From NCBI GenBank assembly GCA_035235625.1, contig CP141143.1, forward strand, positions 42,703,178 through 42,767,177: a stretch of DNA of 64,000 bases. The letters run 5' to 3'. A program made the translations under genes and the position numbers. The DNA is from Saururus chinensis. Its lineage: Eukaryota > Streptophyta > Magnoliopsida > Piperales > Saururaceae. A model generated the notes under the pieces. The model saw only the letters and a program-made list of their open reading frames with translations, had not been told where the DNA came from and made no database searches. Numbering within the stretch: position 1 is the stretch's first letter; each line of letters opens with the position of its first letter. Positions 27,672 through 39,330 of this stretch are shown piece after piece.

Positions 27672-28575
27672 TGTTGATATGAATCAAGATGGACTAGTTT
27701 TTGTAGTGAAACTAACTAATGAAAAAGAGAAGTTCAACTCCATGGTTCAATTCCAACAATGTATCCTTCTAGGCATAATTGGATTTGAAAGTCTATTTAT
27801 GCATACGCTCTTAAGGGATAAAAATCTTATGTGGGATCCAGATGCATGGCATAGAAGAAAGGTCAATAGAAAAGTGAATGATGAAGGCTCATAAAGCACA
27901 TGGCAGGAAAAATTAATGAAAATCCATGGAACAATGTCAAATTCATCACATTTATTCATGGTGCAAAAATCAGGGCCAACCAAGCATTAAAAGTATCCTA
28001 ATAATCTATTTTGGCCTCCTACTTTCCCTAGAAATGGTTAGGAGTAATTATTTTAACTTTTATTACACCTAGAATATCATTTGGGTACATTTATTTTGTA
28101 CTTCCCTCTCAGTTCCGAATTTAAATGTTGTAAGCCTATAAAAGAGGCGCAGCAGGTTGCAGGAAGAGAGAACAAATGAACGAAATCTAATCCATGAGGA
28201 ACTGCGGCTAACAAACTGTCGAAGACCTCCAAATGCAAGTGATGCACTCAAAAGCAAATGGGCATCTAAAACTACCTCCCACAAGAGTGAAGAGATGAGT
28301 TGGGGATAAGTGGTTCGGAAGGGCACAACTTTAACAAAACCTGAATATTTGGAGTGACACACACTCAACAAACTATCACTATATTTTTTAATTCAAAACA
28401 AAGCTTCCATTACAATATAGCAAATGCCTATTTATAGGCTTACAACATTTAAATTTGGAATTGAGAGGGAAGTACAAAATAAATGCACCTAAACAACATT
28501 CTAGGTGTAATAAAAGTTAAAATAACTACTCCTAACCATTCCTATTTAATGTAGGAGGCCAAAACAGATTAATTG
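27672..28575 (+). mobile_element. Rearranged LTR-like insertion with fold-back structure (copy 2)
   Basis: Nearly the same as the insertion at 22035, including the switch from forward to inverted sequence after 'cctataaa' at about 28140 and the terminal inverted arm from about 28430. Flanking satellites also match those of copy 1. The two insertions are therefore products of one duplication and not independent insertions. No recognisable protein. Confidence 0.75.
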
Positions 28576-30364
28576 GCTTGTCACGAATATATATTAAATT
28601 ATTTTAAATAAATATGTACTCATTTGCTATGTTCAAAAGAATTAATTAAACGTACTAAACAACAAACCAATTGGACCACTTTTAGTCAAGTTATATCTTT
28701 TTAATCAATTCAAACTGAAATAAGTTAAGAATATGCACATATCATTATATCATTTAAAGTTTAAATAAACCACCCATTTATTTGTTACGTTCGTAAAAAT
28801 GAATCAAATTGACAAAGTGATTCCACAACTTGACTGTTCTTCCCTAACTTATTTAATTTCATTTGCTTAACTAGATTTAAAACAAAACACCAAAGCACAT
28901 CATGAATGTATATTTAATTCTTTTAAATGAATACGTACTCACTTAGTAAGTTTTAAAGAATAAATTAAACGATTAAACAATGAACCAATTGGACCCCCTT
29001 TTGTTTAAATTATATCCTTTTGATCGATTAAAATAGATATAAGTTAAAAATGTGTACAAATCATTATATCATTTTAAGTTTAAAGAGACCGCCCATTTAT
29101 TTGTTAAGTTCCTAATTACGAATCAAATTGACAAAATGATTCCACTATTTTAGCATTCTTCATTAATTTATATTATTTTATTCGCTTAACTAGCTTTCAA
29201 AGTAAAGTTCGTCACGATAGATATTAAATTATTTTAAATGAATAAGTACTCATTTGCTAAGTTTAAATTAATGAATTAAGCGTACTATACAATGAACCAT
29301 CAGACCCATTTTGGTTAAGTTATACTGTTTTGACCTATTAAATCCAAAGTAAGTTAAAAATGTGCACAAATTGCTATATCGTTTAAAGTTTAAAAAGACA
29401 TTCTATTTATTTTAATGTTCATAAAGACGAATCAAATTAACAATGTTATTCCAGAATTTGACTATTTTTCCTTAACATATAAAATTTTATTCGTAAATAA
29501 GAACTTTTGGTCAGGTTATCCCTTTCATTAATTAAAACCACAGTAAGTAAAAAATGTGTACAAATTGTTATATCGGTTAAAGTTTAAAAAGACCTCCCAT
29601 TTATTTCTTACATTTGCAAAAATGAATTAAATTTAAAATGTGCTTGTGGTTAAGTTTCTATCCTTTTGATCGATTAAAACCGATGTAAGTTAAGAATGTG
29701 CACAAATCGCTATATCGTTTAAAATTTAAAAAGACAACTCATTCTTTTGTTACGTCCATAATGACGATTTAAATTGACAAAGTGATTCCCCGATTTGACC
29801 ATTCTTCCTTAGCTTATATGATTTCCAAAGCTTAACTTTATTTAGAACAAAGCACCAGAGCTCATCATGAATGTATCTTGAATTATTTTAAATAAATATG
29901 TACTCATTAGCTAAGTTCAAAATAATGAATCAAACATAGTTAAGGACGAACCAATTAGACCGCTTCTGGTTAACATATCTTTTTGATTGATTAAAACTGA
30001 TATAAGTTAAGAATGCGTACAAATCGTTATATCGTTTAATGCTTAAAGAGACCTATTCATTTGTTACATTCATAATAATGAATCAAATTGACAAAGTTAT
30101 TCAACTATTTCACCAGCATTCCTTAACTGATATAATTTCATCTGCTTAACTAGATTTTAAACAAAGCACCAAAACTTGTTAAGAATGTATATTTAATTAT
30201 TTTAAATAAATACATACTCATTTTCTAAGTTCAAATGAATAAATCAAACGTGCTAAGCGATGAACCATTCGGACCCCATTTGGTTAAGTTATAGCCATTT
30301 GATCGATTAAAACCAATGTAGGTTTAGAATGAACACAAATCATTATATCTTTTAAAGTTTAAGG
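28576..30364 (+). repeat. Satellite array, subfamily A (about 5-6 monomers)
   Basis: Begins 'ttgtcacgaatatatatta' and ends 'tttaaagtttaagg' where the solo LTR is inserted. A shortened unit lies near 29490-29520 and another near 29640. Confidence 0.93.
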
Positions 30365-33300
30365 TGTAATATCCCTGATTTTTCTATCATTTTTTCTGCA
30401 TTTTTTTGCTATTTTCTGCAATTTCTGCAATGTTCTGCAGTTTCTGGTCGTATTTTTGATAAATAAATTTTACGCTTCGGTGTATCCGTAATTGTAATCT
30501 TCGTGACTGTAAGAGTCGGAAGTGGTATTTCGTCGCAGGTCATGGACCTCGATGTGTCACAGAAATTTTCGGCGCAAAAATTGGACGGGGCGTGTGAGAA
30601 TAGAAGCAGGAGAAAAAAAAGCAAAAATCGCGGACCGGGCGTGCTCGGCATGCCCGACCCACAGTGTGAACAGTGAAGGACCTCTTCACTGTGTGAGGCC
30701 TGAGGCGCCACCGCAGGTGGCCACCGGCTTCCGTCCAGCCAGCCACCGCCTGGCGATGCCGCCGCTGCCTCCCTGGCCTGGCCCCGCCGGCAACCGCCGC
30801 CCCGGCCACCACTCTCCCTCTTTTTCCCATTTTGGCCAGTGACCCCTTTTCGGAGTTTCGCCGGATCTGCCGCCGGATCTGCCACCGTCTCTGCCTGCAT
30901 GGCTGCAAGCTCGCCGCTACAGCTCCGTCTCGGCAAGGAGGACCTCCGGCCACCGCCATCCTGGCGTCCCCACTGCCCGCTGCCACTCTTTTCCTCCCTT
31001 CCCATTTTGGACGGTGAACTGCCATTTTTGTCGATTCACCATTTTGCATGGGCGCTAGGCCGCCGCCAAGGTTCCACCCCGGCGAGGATGACCTCTGGCC
31101 ACCGTCATAACGGCACCGTGAGGTAAAAACCACCCCACCTCTATTTTTTTTTTCGATTTTCTGTACAGTGCGACTTGCGGCTTGGCCGCTGGTCGCCGAC
31201 TACCACCACTGGGCCTCTGGGTCTCTTCTGGCCCGGCAATGACAAGACCACCACCCCCCCAAACCAGAACGCCGTCTCCCTGGTCAGCCGCCTCTTCTTC
31301 TGCCGTTTTTAGATCTAGACAGGCAGTGTTCCGTTCTGTTGCTGGGTGTTGCGGCCGTTGGTGCCCGGTCACGATGACCGACCTTTGGCCTTTTCCCCGA
31401 TCTGGTGACTACGAGGTTGTTCCCCCCGGCTATCGCCCTAGCCATCGCTTCCCTCTGCCCGATGCCGATCCAGACGAAATTTTTCCCTCGCCCGAAGATT
31501 TTTGTCATTAGTTTTCACTATTGGCCACCACCCATTGTTCGGCCTTAGGTTTGCCGCCTCGAGTTGACGACAGCAAGGTGCCGAGGTCTAGCCTCTTCCA
31601 TCAATTGTCCCGACTCGTTCAATTGACCGACCCGCATTAGAGTAAAGTTGCAATTTTTTGTGGGCCGCATCCATACTCTGCAATTGGATGTTGGATGATA
31701 TTGGGCCAACATCCACTTGACTTGCCACAATCGAGCGACTGTCAAGACCTGTCTTCTCCCAGGTCTAGCCCCCGGCCATGTTGGGCCATTCGTAGCTCGG
31801 CAAGGTGTGTTTGCCCCCCCCAATTTAGCCCACTATCGCCCTACCTAAATTGGGTCTTGGGTCTTGGGTCTCTTAAATTTTCTGATTGGTTGTTCTGCTG
31901 CAGTGTTGTTTTACTGTAGACACTGCAGATGTCGGCTTTACCCAATATCAGAAAGGGGCCACCACTCCCGACCTCTGCATGTCTTCTGCACACACCTACC
32001 ATCCCTAAACTTTGGGATACATCTCTAATTGCTGCCAATGGGCCCCGCTCCAAACCAAGCCAACGTGTTTAGCTTGGGATTTCGTGAACTTGGGCTGCAG
32101 GTCCAATCAACATGGGCTCTACCCCGGCCCAATGACGGCTAGGGCCAGCACTTCTGGCCCGAATTTACCTTTGCACCCCCACTTTCTATTACACACAACC
32201 CAGAACATACGAGGAAAGAGTCCTCGAATTGAGATCCTTCCAAGCAGAAGTAACACAGTCAGCCATTAAACTCGACCCATCGAAGGCTCGATCGATGTCG
32301 TGCCATAACCCCCATTGTAAGCCGTGCTTAATGCATGATTATCCGTATGATAAGTTCGTTGTGGGTAGCGTTTAGAAATGGTGCCGCCTTTGTCGGCCTC
32401 TTACGCCAGGCCTTAGTGCCTCAACGTATGTTTAGGAAAACGTCTCCACCACTAGGCAATATGGTCGTTAAAGCCCTCTGCCACCTTGTAAGGCTTCGAT
32501 GATGCAGAATTGCTGCCGTTGGATGTGGTCTGCTGTCCATTTTAATGTTTTGTGGTCAACAACGTGTTTTAAACCGTTGGCCAACCTCCAATCAGTCAGC
32601 CACTATTTTGTGGTCGTTCTTGCCATTTGTAGTGGCACGACCTTGTATCTGCCCGCCCTAGTGTGCGCAGTCTTATGCATTGAGTGTAATTAATCTAACC
32701 TTATCGAGATTAATTCCAGCATCTCTGAAAATCCTCGGGACATAACAACTCTATCAGTGCGATGCTTTTGGCCGCCTATTCCGCTATCGACGTCGCCACC
32801 GTCGTTTGCTCGCCATCAAACTCCTGTGGATTACGAGGTAGGGGACCTTGAACTCATAATTTCATTATAGCATGCTTTAATTGTGTAGTAGCATGCTAGG
32901 AGTTTATAATTTAATGTTTTGCATGATAATGCTAATTAAATGAGCATGCTTTATATATGTGAATCATGCATATGTTATGAACTAAAGGTCTGACAGTAAG
33001 TAATTAGTGAATTGTATGTGTGTGATTTGAGTATGTGATAAATATGTGTGGTCGGTGAGCACGAGTATGTGCGTTTGTTTGTTAGTTTCTTGAAAGGGTG
33101 CTTTGTAGGCTACAACATGGAAATGGTGATGGTATGATGAGTGAGGAAAGATGTAAGATGGACTGTCGAAGGTTGGATTTGATGAGATTGAAGAATTAGT
33201 TTGGTTTGAGTCGGGAGGTACGTCGGAGCATTGAGCAGAAGACGTAAGCAATGTAAGGATTTAGAAGACTTAAGGTTTTGAACATCTTGGGGGATTGTGA

Positions 33301-33934
33301 GTTAGTAAGAGAGAATGACATAATTGTATAGGCATAATATACGTAATATGAATTGTAATGAAAGAATAATGAGTAAGGAATTAGTAAGGGTTTGATGACA
33401 GGACTTAGGTCAAAAAGGGTCCCATTTGAGGAGTTCGAGTAAGAATATTCAGTTTTAAGGCGGATGTTGTAAGTTGTAAGGCTGTAAGTGTATGATGGTA
33501 AGATTACCAGTATGGAATTCGAATTTAAGACTATACAGAGATCGGTAAGGCTGTAAGCGTAAGAGTGGAGGATGAATTAAGTAAAGAATTCTACCTTTGT
33601 GGATTGGAACTTCGGGACGGGTGTATTTCTAGCCTTATTGGCTGAAGAATGTAAGACAAAAGTAGTTCCGAACATAATTGTACATGCATAAGTTACCTAA
33701 TATAAACTTGAATGGTAAGTAGCCTAATTTGATAACGTTGTGAGATTGAGATTGAGGGTTTCGATGGATTAAGTTTCGTTTTGTGCCAGTCGATAAGTAA
33801 TCGACTGAGCATCCTTTCTAGTCTAGCCATGGTGTATTCCTGTGGGATTTAGTCTTGGTGCTATTTTTCATCCCAGACGTTTGATGCTCTGTTGAGAGTG
33901 CTGTAAGTTTCCGCCCTTCGTGGGCTTTGTATGT

Positions 33935-34080
33935 TTTCTACCTACCGATGGCATTGTATGTTCTACTCAAGTGTGGCACTGTAAGATTCCTACCCAAGAG
34001 TGGCACTGTATGTTTTCTACCCTTAGTTGGCACTGTATGGCCCTTGTTGGCACTGTATGGTCCCAGAGAGTGGGCATTTG
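33935..34080 (+). repeat. Degenerate tandem repeat around 'ggcactgtatg' in the solo LTR
   Basis: The phrase 'ggca(c/t)tgta(t/a)g' recurs at about 33950, 33982, 34007, 34029 and 34050 with intervening 'ttttctaccc(t/a)a', giving units of roughly 20-32 bases. It resembles a small minisatellite in the LTR. Confidence 0.55.
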
Positions 34081-34264
34081 CACGCTTAGGTAAGTAGTAT
34101 CATGGATCTGCTCTTACCTGTTTGATCTTGTGCCCCATGAGCATAGGTGTGCCTTGCCTTCGGAAAAGTCCATGGTGTGTAGTTGCTCCCCGAAGGTTAA
34201 GGTGACGCCCTAGTGGAATTCCATTCCTTTCCGGCACTGGAGCTTATTTATTGTAATGAGCTTC

Positions 34265-34660
34265 AGTTGTCGGTAGTATGTATACGATCGTAAGAGTAAG
34301 TTGTATCTTTCAGATTCTGAGTAAGGTGTACGTGTAAGATTTAGAGTAAGTGTGAGCTTCTTTGGAAGACAGTAAGAGTAAGTTTATGAGTATGTTGTAC
34401 GAGTAAGTTTGTGAGACTTTGATTCAGACGGTAAGCGTAAGTGTAAGTGTAAGCTTCTAAGGAAGATGTAAGAGTACATTTATGTGTAAGAGTATGAATC
34501 TACGAGTAAGGTCGTACAAGTAAGTTCGTACGAATAAGGTCGTACGAGTAGGCGTATGTTGTAAGTGTAAGCGTACGTTGTACGAGTAAGCTGATAAGAC
34601 TGATTCAGAGCATAAGTGTAAGAGCATGATATATGAGTAAGTGTAAGTTTGATTTGTACG
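34265..34660 (+). repeat. GTAAG-rich simple repeat in the solo LTR
   Basis: Dense irregular repetition of 'gtaagtgtaag', 'gtacgagtaag' and 'gtaagagtaag' on the plus strand. The reverse strand is correspondingly CTTAC-rich. Likely slippage-derived. The minus-strand open frame over it (34457-34744) is an artefact of the repeat. Confidence 0.7.
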
Positions 34661-35221
34661 ATGATTTGTATGTGTAACTATATTTATACTTCTTATCCTA
34701 TTTGCTTCATGTGTGATTGCATGGAAGCATCTATATGAACTCACGCCATCTTTTTAGCCCCTTCGATTGGAGGCTTTTGCAGGTCGATTGATAGCTATTT
34801 GAGACTGGACTTTTCCCCATGTGGACAATTCTTCCTCGACTTTGAGTGCAGTGAAATCGCAGTGAAGCTATGTAGAATTCGGTGCTGCGATCTCATATTT
34901 TGTTTAAGGTGAGAGAAATGTATTATATACTAGACTTGTGTATGTATGTACGATTTATTTTCATACTGTGAAAGAACTTATACTCAGAGATGCTTGGGAG
35001 GTTTTTGTTTTTAAAACCCATGGCCATGGTAGGTTTTAATCGCACGCTTTTGTTTTAGGTCACGCCTGAGAACGTTTGTTTGTTTTAAGATGATTTAATT
35101 TATGAAAGTTGTTTTCACACATTTTGAATTTTGTTAATTTATTTGATTTACCTCTGTGTTTTGAAAATGAAATTTTAGTAAAATTTTAAAGTAAATGTGT
35201 GAAAAAATCTCGGGCGTGACA

Positions 35222-36759
35222 TAAAGAGACCTCCTATTCATTTTTTCTGTTCATAATAACGATTCAAATTAACAAAGTGATTCCCTAACTTGACCATTCT
35301 TCCTTAGCTTATATGATTTCATTCGCTTAACATGATTCAGATCAAAGCACCGAAGCTCGTCATGAATGTATATTTAATTATTTTAAATGAATACGTACTC
35401 ATTTGCTATGTTCAAGAGAATGAATACGTTCTATCGTTTAACATTTAAAGAGACCTCATATTCATTTGTTATGTTCATAAAACGTGATTCCCTGACTTGA
35501 CTGTTCTTTTGTAACTTATACGATTTTATTTGCTTAAATAGATTTAGAACAAAGCACTAATGCTCTTTACAAATGTATATTTAATTCTTTTAAATGATTA
35601 CATACTCATTTGCAAAGTTTAAAAGTATTAATTGAATGTACCAAACAACGAACCGATTAGAAAACTTTTGGTTAAGTTATATCCTTTTAATCAATTAAAA
35701 GCGAAGTAAGTTAAGAATGTTCACAAGTCATTATATCGTTTAAAATTTAAAGAGACCTCCTATTTATTTTTTACATTCATAAAAACTAATCAAATTGATA
35801 AAGTAATTAAACAATGTAACCGTTCTTCCTTAACTTATGCAATTTTATTTACTTAACTAGATTTAGAACAAAGCACCAAAGCTAGTCATGAATGTATATT
35901 TAATTCTTTTAAATAAATACGTATTCATTTGCAATGTTCGAAAGAATGAATTAAATATAATAAACAACGAACCGATCGGACCCACCCTTTTTGTCAAATT
36001 ATATCCTTTTGATCGATTAAAACCAATGTAAGTTAAGAATGTGAAAAAATCATAATATCATTTTAAGTTTAAAAAGACCACTTATTTATTTGTTACGTTC
36101 GTAATTAAGAATCAAATTGAAAAAGTAATTTTACAATTTCACTGTTCTTCCTTAATATATACGATTTCTTTTGCTTAACTAGCTATAGAACAAAGAACTA
36201 GAGCATATCACGATGCATATTTAATTATTTTAAATGAATGCGTACTCATTTGCTAAGTTCAAAATTTTGAATTAAACATACTAAAACAATGAACCAATCG
36301 GACCCTTGTTAGTGAAGCTATATCCTTTTAATCGATTAAAACCTAAGTAAGTTAAAAATGTGCCCAAATCGTTATATCTTTTAAAGTTTAAAGAGACCTC
36401 CTCTTTATTTGTTACGTTTGTAATAATGAATCAAATCCACAATTTGACCGTTCTTCCTTAGCCTAATCTCATTCGCTTAAAATGATTTAGAACAAAACAC
36501 CAAAACTCATTACGAATGTATATTTAATTCTTTTGAATAGATATGTACTCATTTGCTAAGTTCAAAAGAATAAAATAAAGGTAAAAAATGACAAACAAAT
36601 CTGACCCCTTTTTCTCAAGTTATATCCTACTGATGGATTAAAACTAATGTAAGTTACGAATGTGAACAAATCGTTATATTGTTTAAAGCTTAAAGAGACC
36701 GCCCATTCATTTGTTACATTCATAAAAATGATTCAAATTGAGAAAGTGATCCCCCGATT
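35222..36759 (+). repeat. Satellite array, subfamily A (about 5 monomers)
   Basis: Resumes with 'taaagagacctcctattc', completing the monomer broken by the solo LTR. A strongly shortened monomer lies at 35405-35445, where 'tgttcaagagaatgaatac' runs directly into 'gttctatcgtttaac'. Ends at 'cccccgattt'. Confidence 0.93.
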
Positions 36760-37556
36760 TATGTGAATTGAGATGGACTAGTTTTTGTGGTGAAACTAGC
36801 TGATGAAAAAGAAAAGTTCAACTTAAAGGTTCAATTCGAACAATGTATCCTTCTATGGATAATTCGTTTTGAAAGTCCACTTATACATGCATTCTTAAGG
36901 GAAGAAAATCTTAAGTGGGATCTAGGAGTATGGTATAGAAAAAAGACCATTATAAAAATCAACCTTAAGAAGTTAAAGATGAAGGCCCATAAAGCATATG
37001 GAAGAAAAAGATAAAGAAAGCTCATTGAACAAAGTTAAATTCATCACATTTATTCATGGTGCAAAAATAAGGGCCAATAAAGCATTAAATATGGCCTAAT
37101 AATCTGTTTTGGTCTTCTACCTTCCCTAGGAAAGGTTGAGAGTAGTAATTTTTACTTTTATTATGCCCATAATGTTGTTGCAGTGCATTTATTTTGTACT
37201 TTCCTCTCAATTTCAAATTTGAATATTGTAAGCCTATAAATAGGCCTTTGCTATATTGTAATGGAAGCTTTGTTTTGAATCCAAAAATATGGTGATTGTT
37301 TGTTGAGTGTGTGCCACTCCAAAAACTAGGTTTTTGTTGAAGGTGTGCCCTTCCAAACCACTTATGCCTGACTCATCTCTTCACTCTTGTGGAAGGTTGT
37401 TTTTGATGCTTAATTTGCTCGTGAGTGCATCACTTGCATTTGGAAGACTTTGACAGTTCATGAGCCGCAGTTCCTCATGGAATCAACTTCTATTCATTTG
37501 TTCTCTCTTGCTATAACCCGTTGTGCCTCTATCCATTTCCATCACCAATTGTACAG
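36760..37556 (+). mobile_element. LTR-like element, most complete copy (probable solo LTR)
   Basis: About 800 bases from 'atgtgaattgagatggac' to 'atcaccaattgtaca'. It has promoter-like architecture: a palindromic TATA region 'gcctataaataggc' at 37221-37234, then 'ttgtaatggaagctttg' and T-rich, GT-rich sequence resembling an LTR R/U5. The left end matches three other copies in the window. A clear target duplication is not visible; satellite sequence between 'ccgattt' and 'cttccttag' seems partly lost. The 75-codon frame at 36787 is conserved in position with other copies but shows no domain. Solo LTR is my best reading; a short non-autonomous element is possible. Confidence 0.6.
37221..37234 (+). 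promoter_or_regulatory. Palindromic TATA box of the LTR-like element
   Basis: 'gcctataaataggc' is a perfect 14-base palindrome containing TATAAATA. It is also the point at which copies at 22035 and 27672 switch strand. Confidence 0.55.
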
Positions 37557-37582
37557 ATCTTCCTTAGCTTATATGATTTTAT
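37557..37582 (+). repeat. Satellite remnant between two insertions
   Basis: 'cttccttagcttatatgat' is a 26-base piece of a satellite monomer left between the LTR-like element and element 2. It ends in the target duplication tttat. Confidence 0.85.
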
Positions 37583-37919
37583 TGTTGTGCACGTTTTAGG
37601 GTTACCACTAGGGGCCACGTATTAGGGTCATTAGGGTTTTAAGATAATAAGGGTATTTAAGTAATTAGATTAATTAAAGTATTAGTGTTTTATCTTAATT
37701 ATGTTATTGGGCCTTAGGTGCTTGTTAGTGAGCCCACATAGTTCTTCTATTTAAATATAAGGGCTATGCCCTAATTGGTTTTTAGTCAATGATTAATTGT
37801 CTAATCTTCTTCCCTTTCTTATGTGCTTCTCCCCTTTCTGTCTGATGGTCATGCCATCTACTCTCCCCTTTCCCGATCTCTCTGCACTGCTCTATGCTTG
37901 TGGACAATCATCCACATCA
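37583..37919 (+). repeat. 5' LTR of element 2
   Basis: 337 bases beginning TGTTGTGCACG and ending CCACATCA. TATA-like 'ctatttaaatataa' (about 37748) precedes 'agggctatgccct'. Clearly the same family as the LTRs of elements 1 and 3. Confidence 0.9.
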
Positions 37920-37920
37920 T

Positions 37921-37932
37921 TGGTATCAGAGC
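37921..37932 (+). other. Primer binding site, initiator tRNA-Met (element 2)
   Basis: 'tggtatcagagc' begins one base after the LTR end and is a perfect match to the expected complement of the plant tRNA-iMet 3' end. It is the best-preserved primer site of the three related elements. Confidence 0.92.
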
Positions 37933-37949
37933 TTTTACGATCCCCGGCT

Positions 37950-38306
37950 ATGGCTCATGGCAAACAAGTTGCTATTCCAGAGGTTCCTTTGGAGAAGGAG
38001 GTCCCTGATTCAATGTCAGCGGACAGCTCGAAGGCCAATCCGGCGGCACTTAACGCCAAATTGTCAGAACTCATGGTGGCGATACAGACTCTCATTGCGG
38101 ATATGACCAGCATAAAGATGGAGCAAGTGGCCCACGCACAACTCTTGGCTGCATACACAGTGCCCCTTCGGCCTGGGCCGTCCCCTTTTGTGCTGGGCGG
38201 TCCGTCACAGTCTCCCAAACAGCACCACTTCGTCCACCAGCCACCTCCTCCACCGTTGGCGGATCCTCCACCAACCTCTGATCCACAACCCCCCGCCCCA
38301 GTTTAG
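37950..38306 (+). pseudogene. Gag-like leader of element 2
   Basis: From the ATG at 37950 the frame runs to a stop at 38304-38306. It has a helical stretch ('ALNAKLSELMVAIQTLIA' and 'DMTSIKMEQVAHAQLLAA') followed by a proline-rich tail ('QPPPPPLADPPPTSDPQPP'). Element 3 keeps a shorter equivalent ('AKLLELIVAIQVLTADM'). The combination of N-terminal coiled coil and proline-rich linker directly after the primer site is what one expects of the start of plant Ty3/gypsy Gag. No capsid or nucleocapsid follows. The gag assignment is positional inference. Confidence 0.5.
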
Positions 38307-39330
38307 GAAGGTGTTCCTGATTCACCACCATTGCCGGGACCGGCCAGTTGCTCTCAGCATGGAGACCTTCTAGCGATGGCCGCCACACATGAGCACGTTA
38401 GCGACCAGCCGCTTTTGCAGCTTTAGTGACACTATCTTGACGAGGCCGGCAGCAGACCAGGGGAGGGCGGATGCTTTGGAAGAGCGGCTCTGTCCGCCGT
38501 AGCGGAGGAGTTTGTGACGGTCCGGGCTGACCCAGGCCCGAGGTTCGTGTTCAAGTTCGACGAGGAGCCAGAGTGTATCTCCCAAGAGTTCCCGATCTAG
38601 GGCAATCTGTGGGATCTTCTCTGAACTCTGGCCTCCTCCTCCGCCGTCGCCAGATCACTTGAAGCCCATCCTTTGTGTCCATCCTTCGCCACCTCCAGCC
38701 TCTGCTCGTTCAGCCAGAGCGCAGCCCCTGCTCCACCAGCGTGAACAGGGGAGGCGACTCTTCCCCACTCTGGGCATCAGAAACTTCCAGCCACCATCAT
38801 CCTCTAGTGGCCACTCATCTAGCCACCGCCGATCGCTGCTGTGCTTCACAGAATCCTGCCCGCAACGTCTGATTTGGCAACTGCAAGCGATCCGGAATTT
38901 GGCGATGTTTGATTTTTGGCATTCTTGCGTCGGATGCGCAGTCGGCAACTCCTCCCTTCAAACTGCCGCAAGCTTCAGCCCCAAGGAATTCTTTCCTTCA
39001 CCAGCCGGCGGGGAAGATTTTCCTTGGGAGATCTACGGGATGTCTGGGGAAGTTTTTCCTTGCTGGCAATGATTCCGGCCTGGTTTCATGGGATTACTCT
39101 GGCAGTCCACTGCGGTTATCTTTAGCTGGAGGCATTGTGCTAATTTCCATCGGGCTTGCACTAGAGATCCTGATCACACGGGATTTTCCATTCCCTTCGG
39201 ATATGATTTCGCTGATACTCTGTCGGCAGTGTTTGACGGAACGTCGCCTCTTCAGGAAATTGCCTTTTGCAGCCACCGTTTATGATATTGAATTTGATCA
39301 TCGGCAGCTGAGTTCCTATCATGATTCTTA
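38307..39330 (+). other. Unassigned GC-rich core of element 2
   Basis: Includes 'gagcacgttagcgacc' (38391), shared with element 1, then coding-like but broken sequence without a family I recognise ('FVTVRADPGPRFVFKFD' near 38509-38560). At about 38985-39060 a block with 'ttccttcaccagccgg' and 'gaagattttccttgggaga' matches element 3 at 59430-59475. It is probably further captured host exonic sequence. I assign no gene. Confidence 0.5.

Larger units (their letters stand above)
30365..35221 (+). mobile_element. Giant solo LTR, Ty3/gypsy (Tekay/Del-like)
   Basis: A 4,857-base insertion beginning TGTAATATCCCTGA and ending CGGGCGTGACA, flanked by taagg (30360-30364) and taaag (35222-35226), a 5-bp target duplication with one mismatch. 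The satellite consensus there is 'gtttaaagagacc', so the insertion interrupts one monomer. TGTRATATCCC...GGGCGTGACA ends are typical of Tekay/Del chromovirus LTRs. The two ends do not repeat each other and no primer site, polypurine tract or polyprotein is present, so a lone LTR is the simplest reading. The first 2 kb are GC-rich (gccaccgccg-type runs) with long but unmatched open frames on both strands. The last 2 kb are AT/GT-rich with tandem repeats. Confidence 0.75.

Noticed and set aside
30409-31133. Long open frames on both strands in the GC-rich part of the solo LTR
   Set aside because: Overlapping frames on both strands are expected in GC-rich sequence. The translations are low-complexity (G/R/A/P-rich) and match no family I know.
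34457-34744. Minus-strand 95-codon frame
   Set aside because: It is the reverse of the GTAAG simple repeat; the composition explains the absence of stops.
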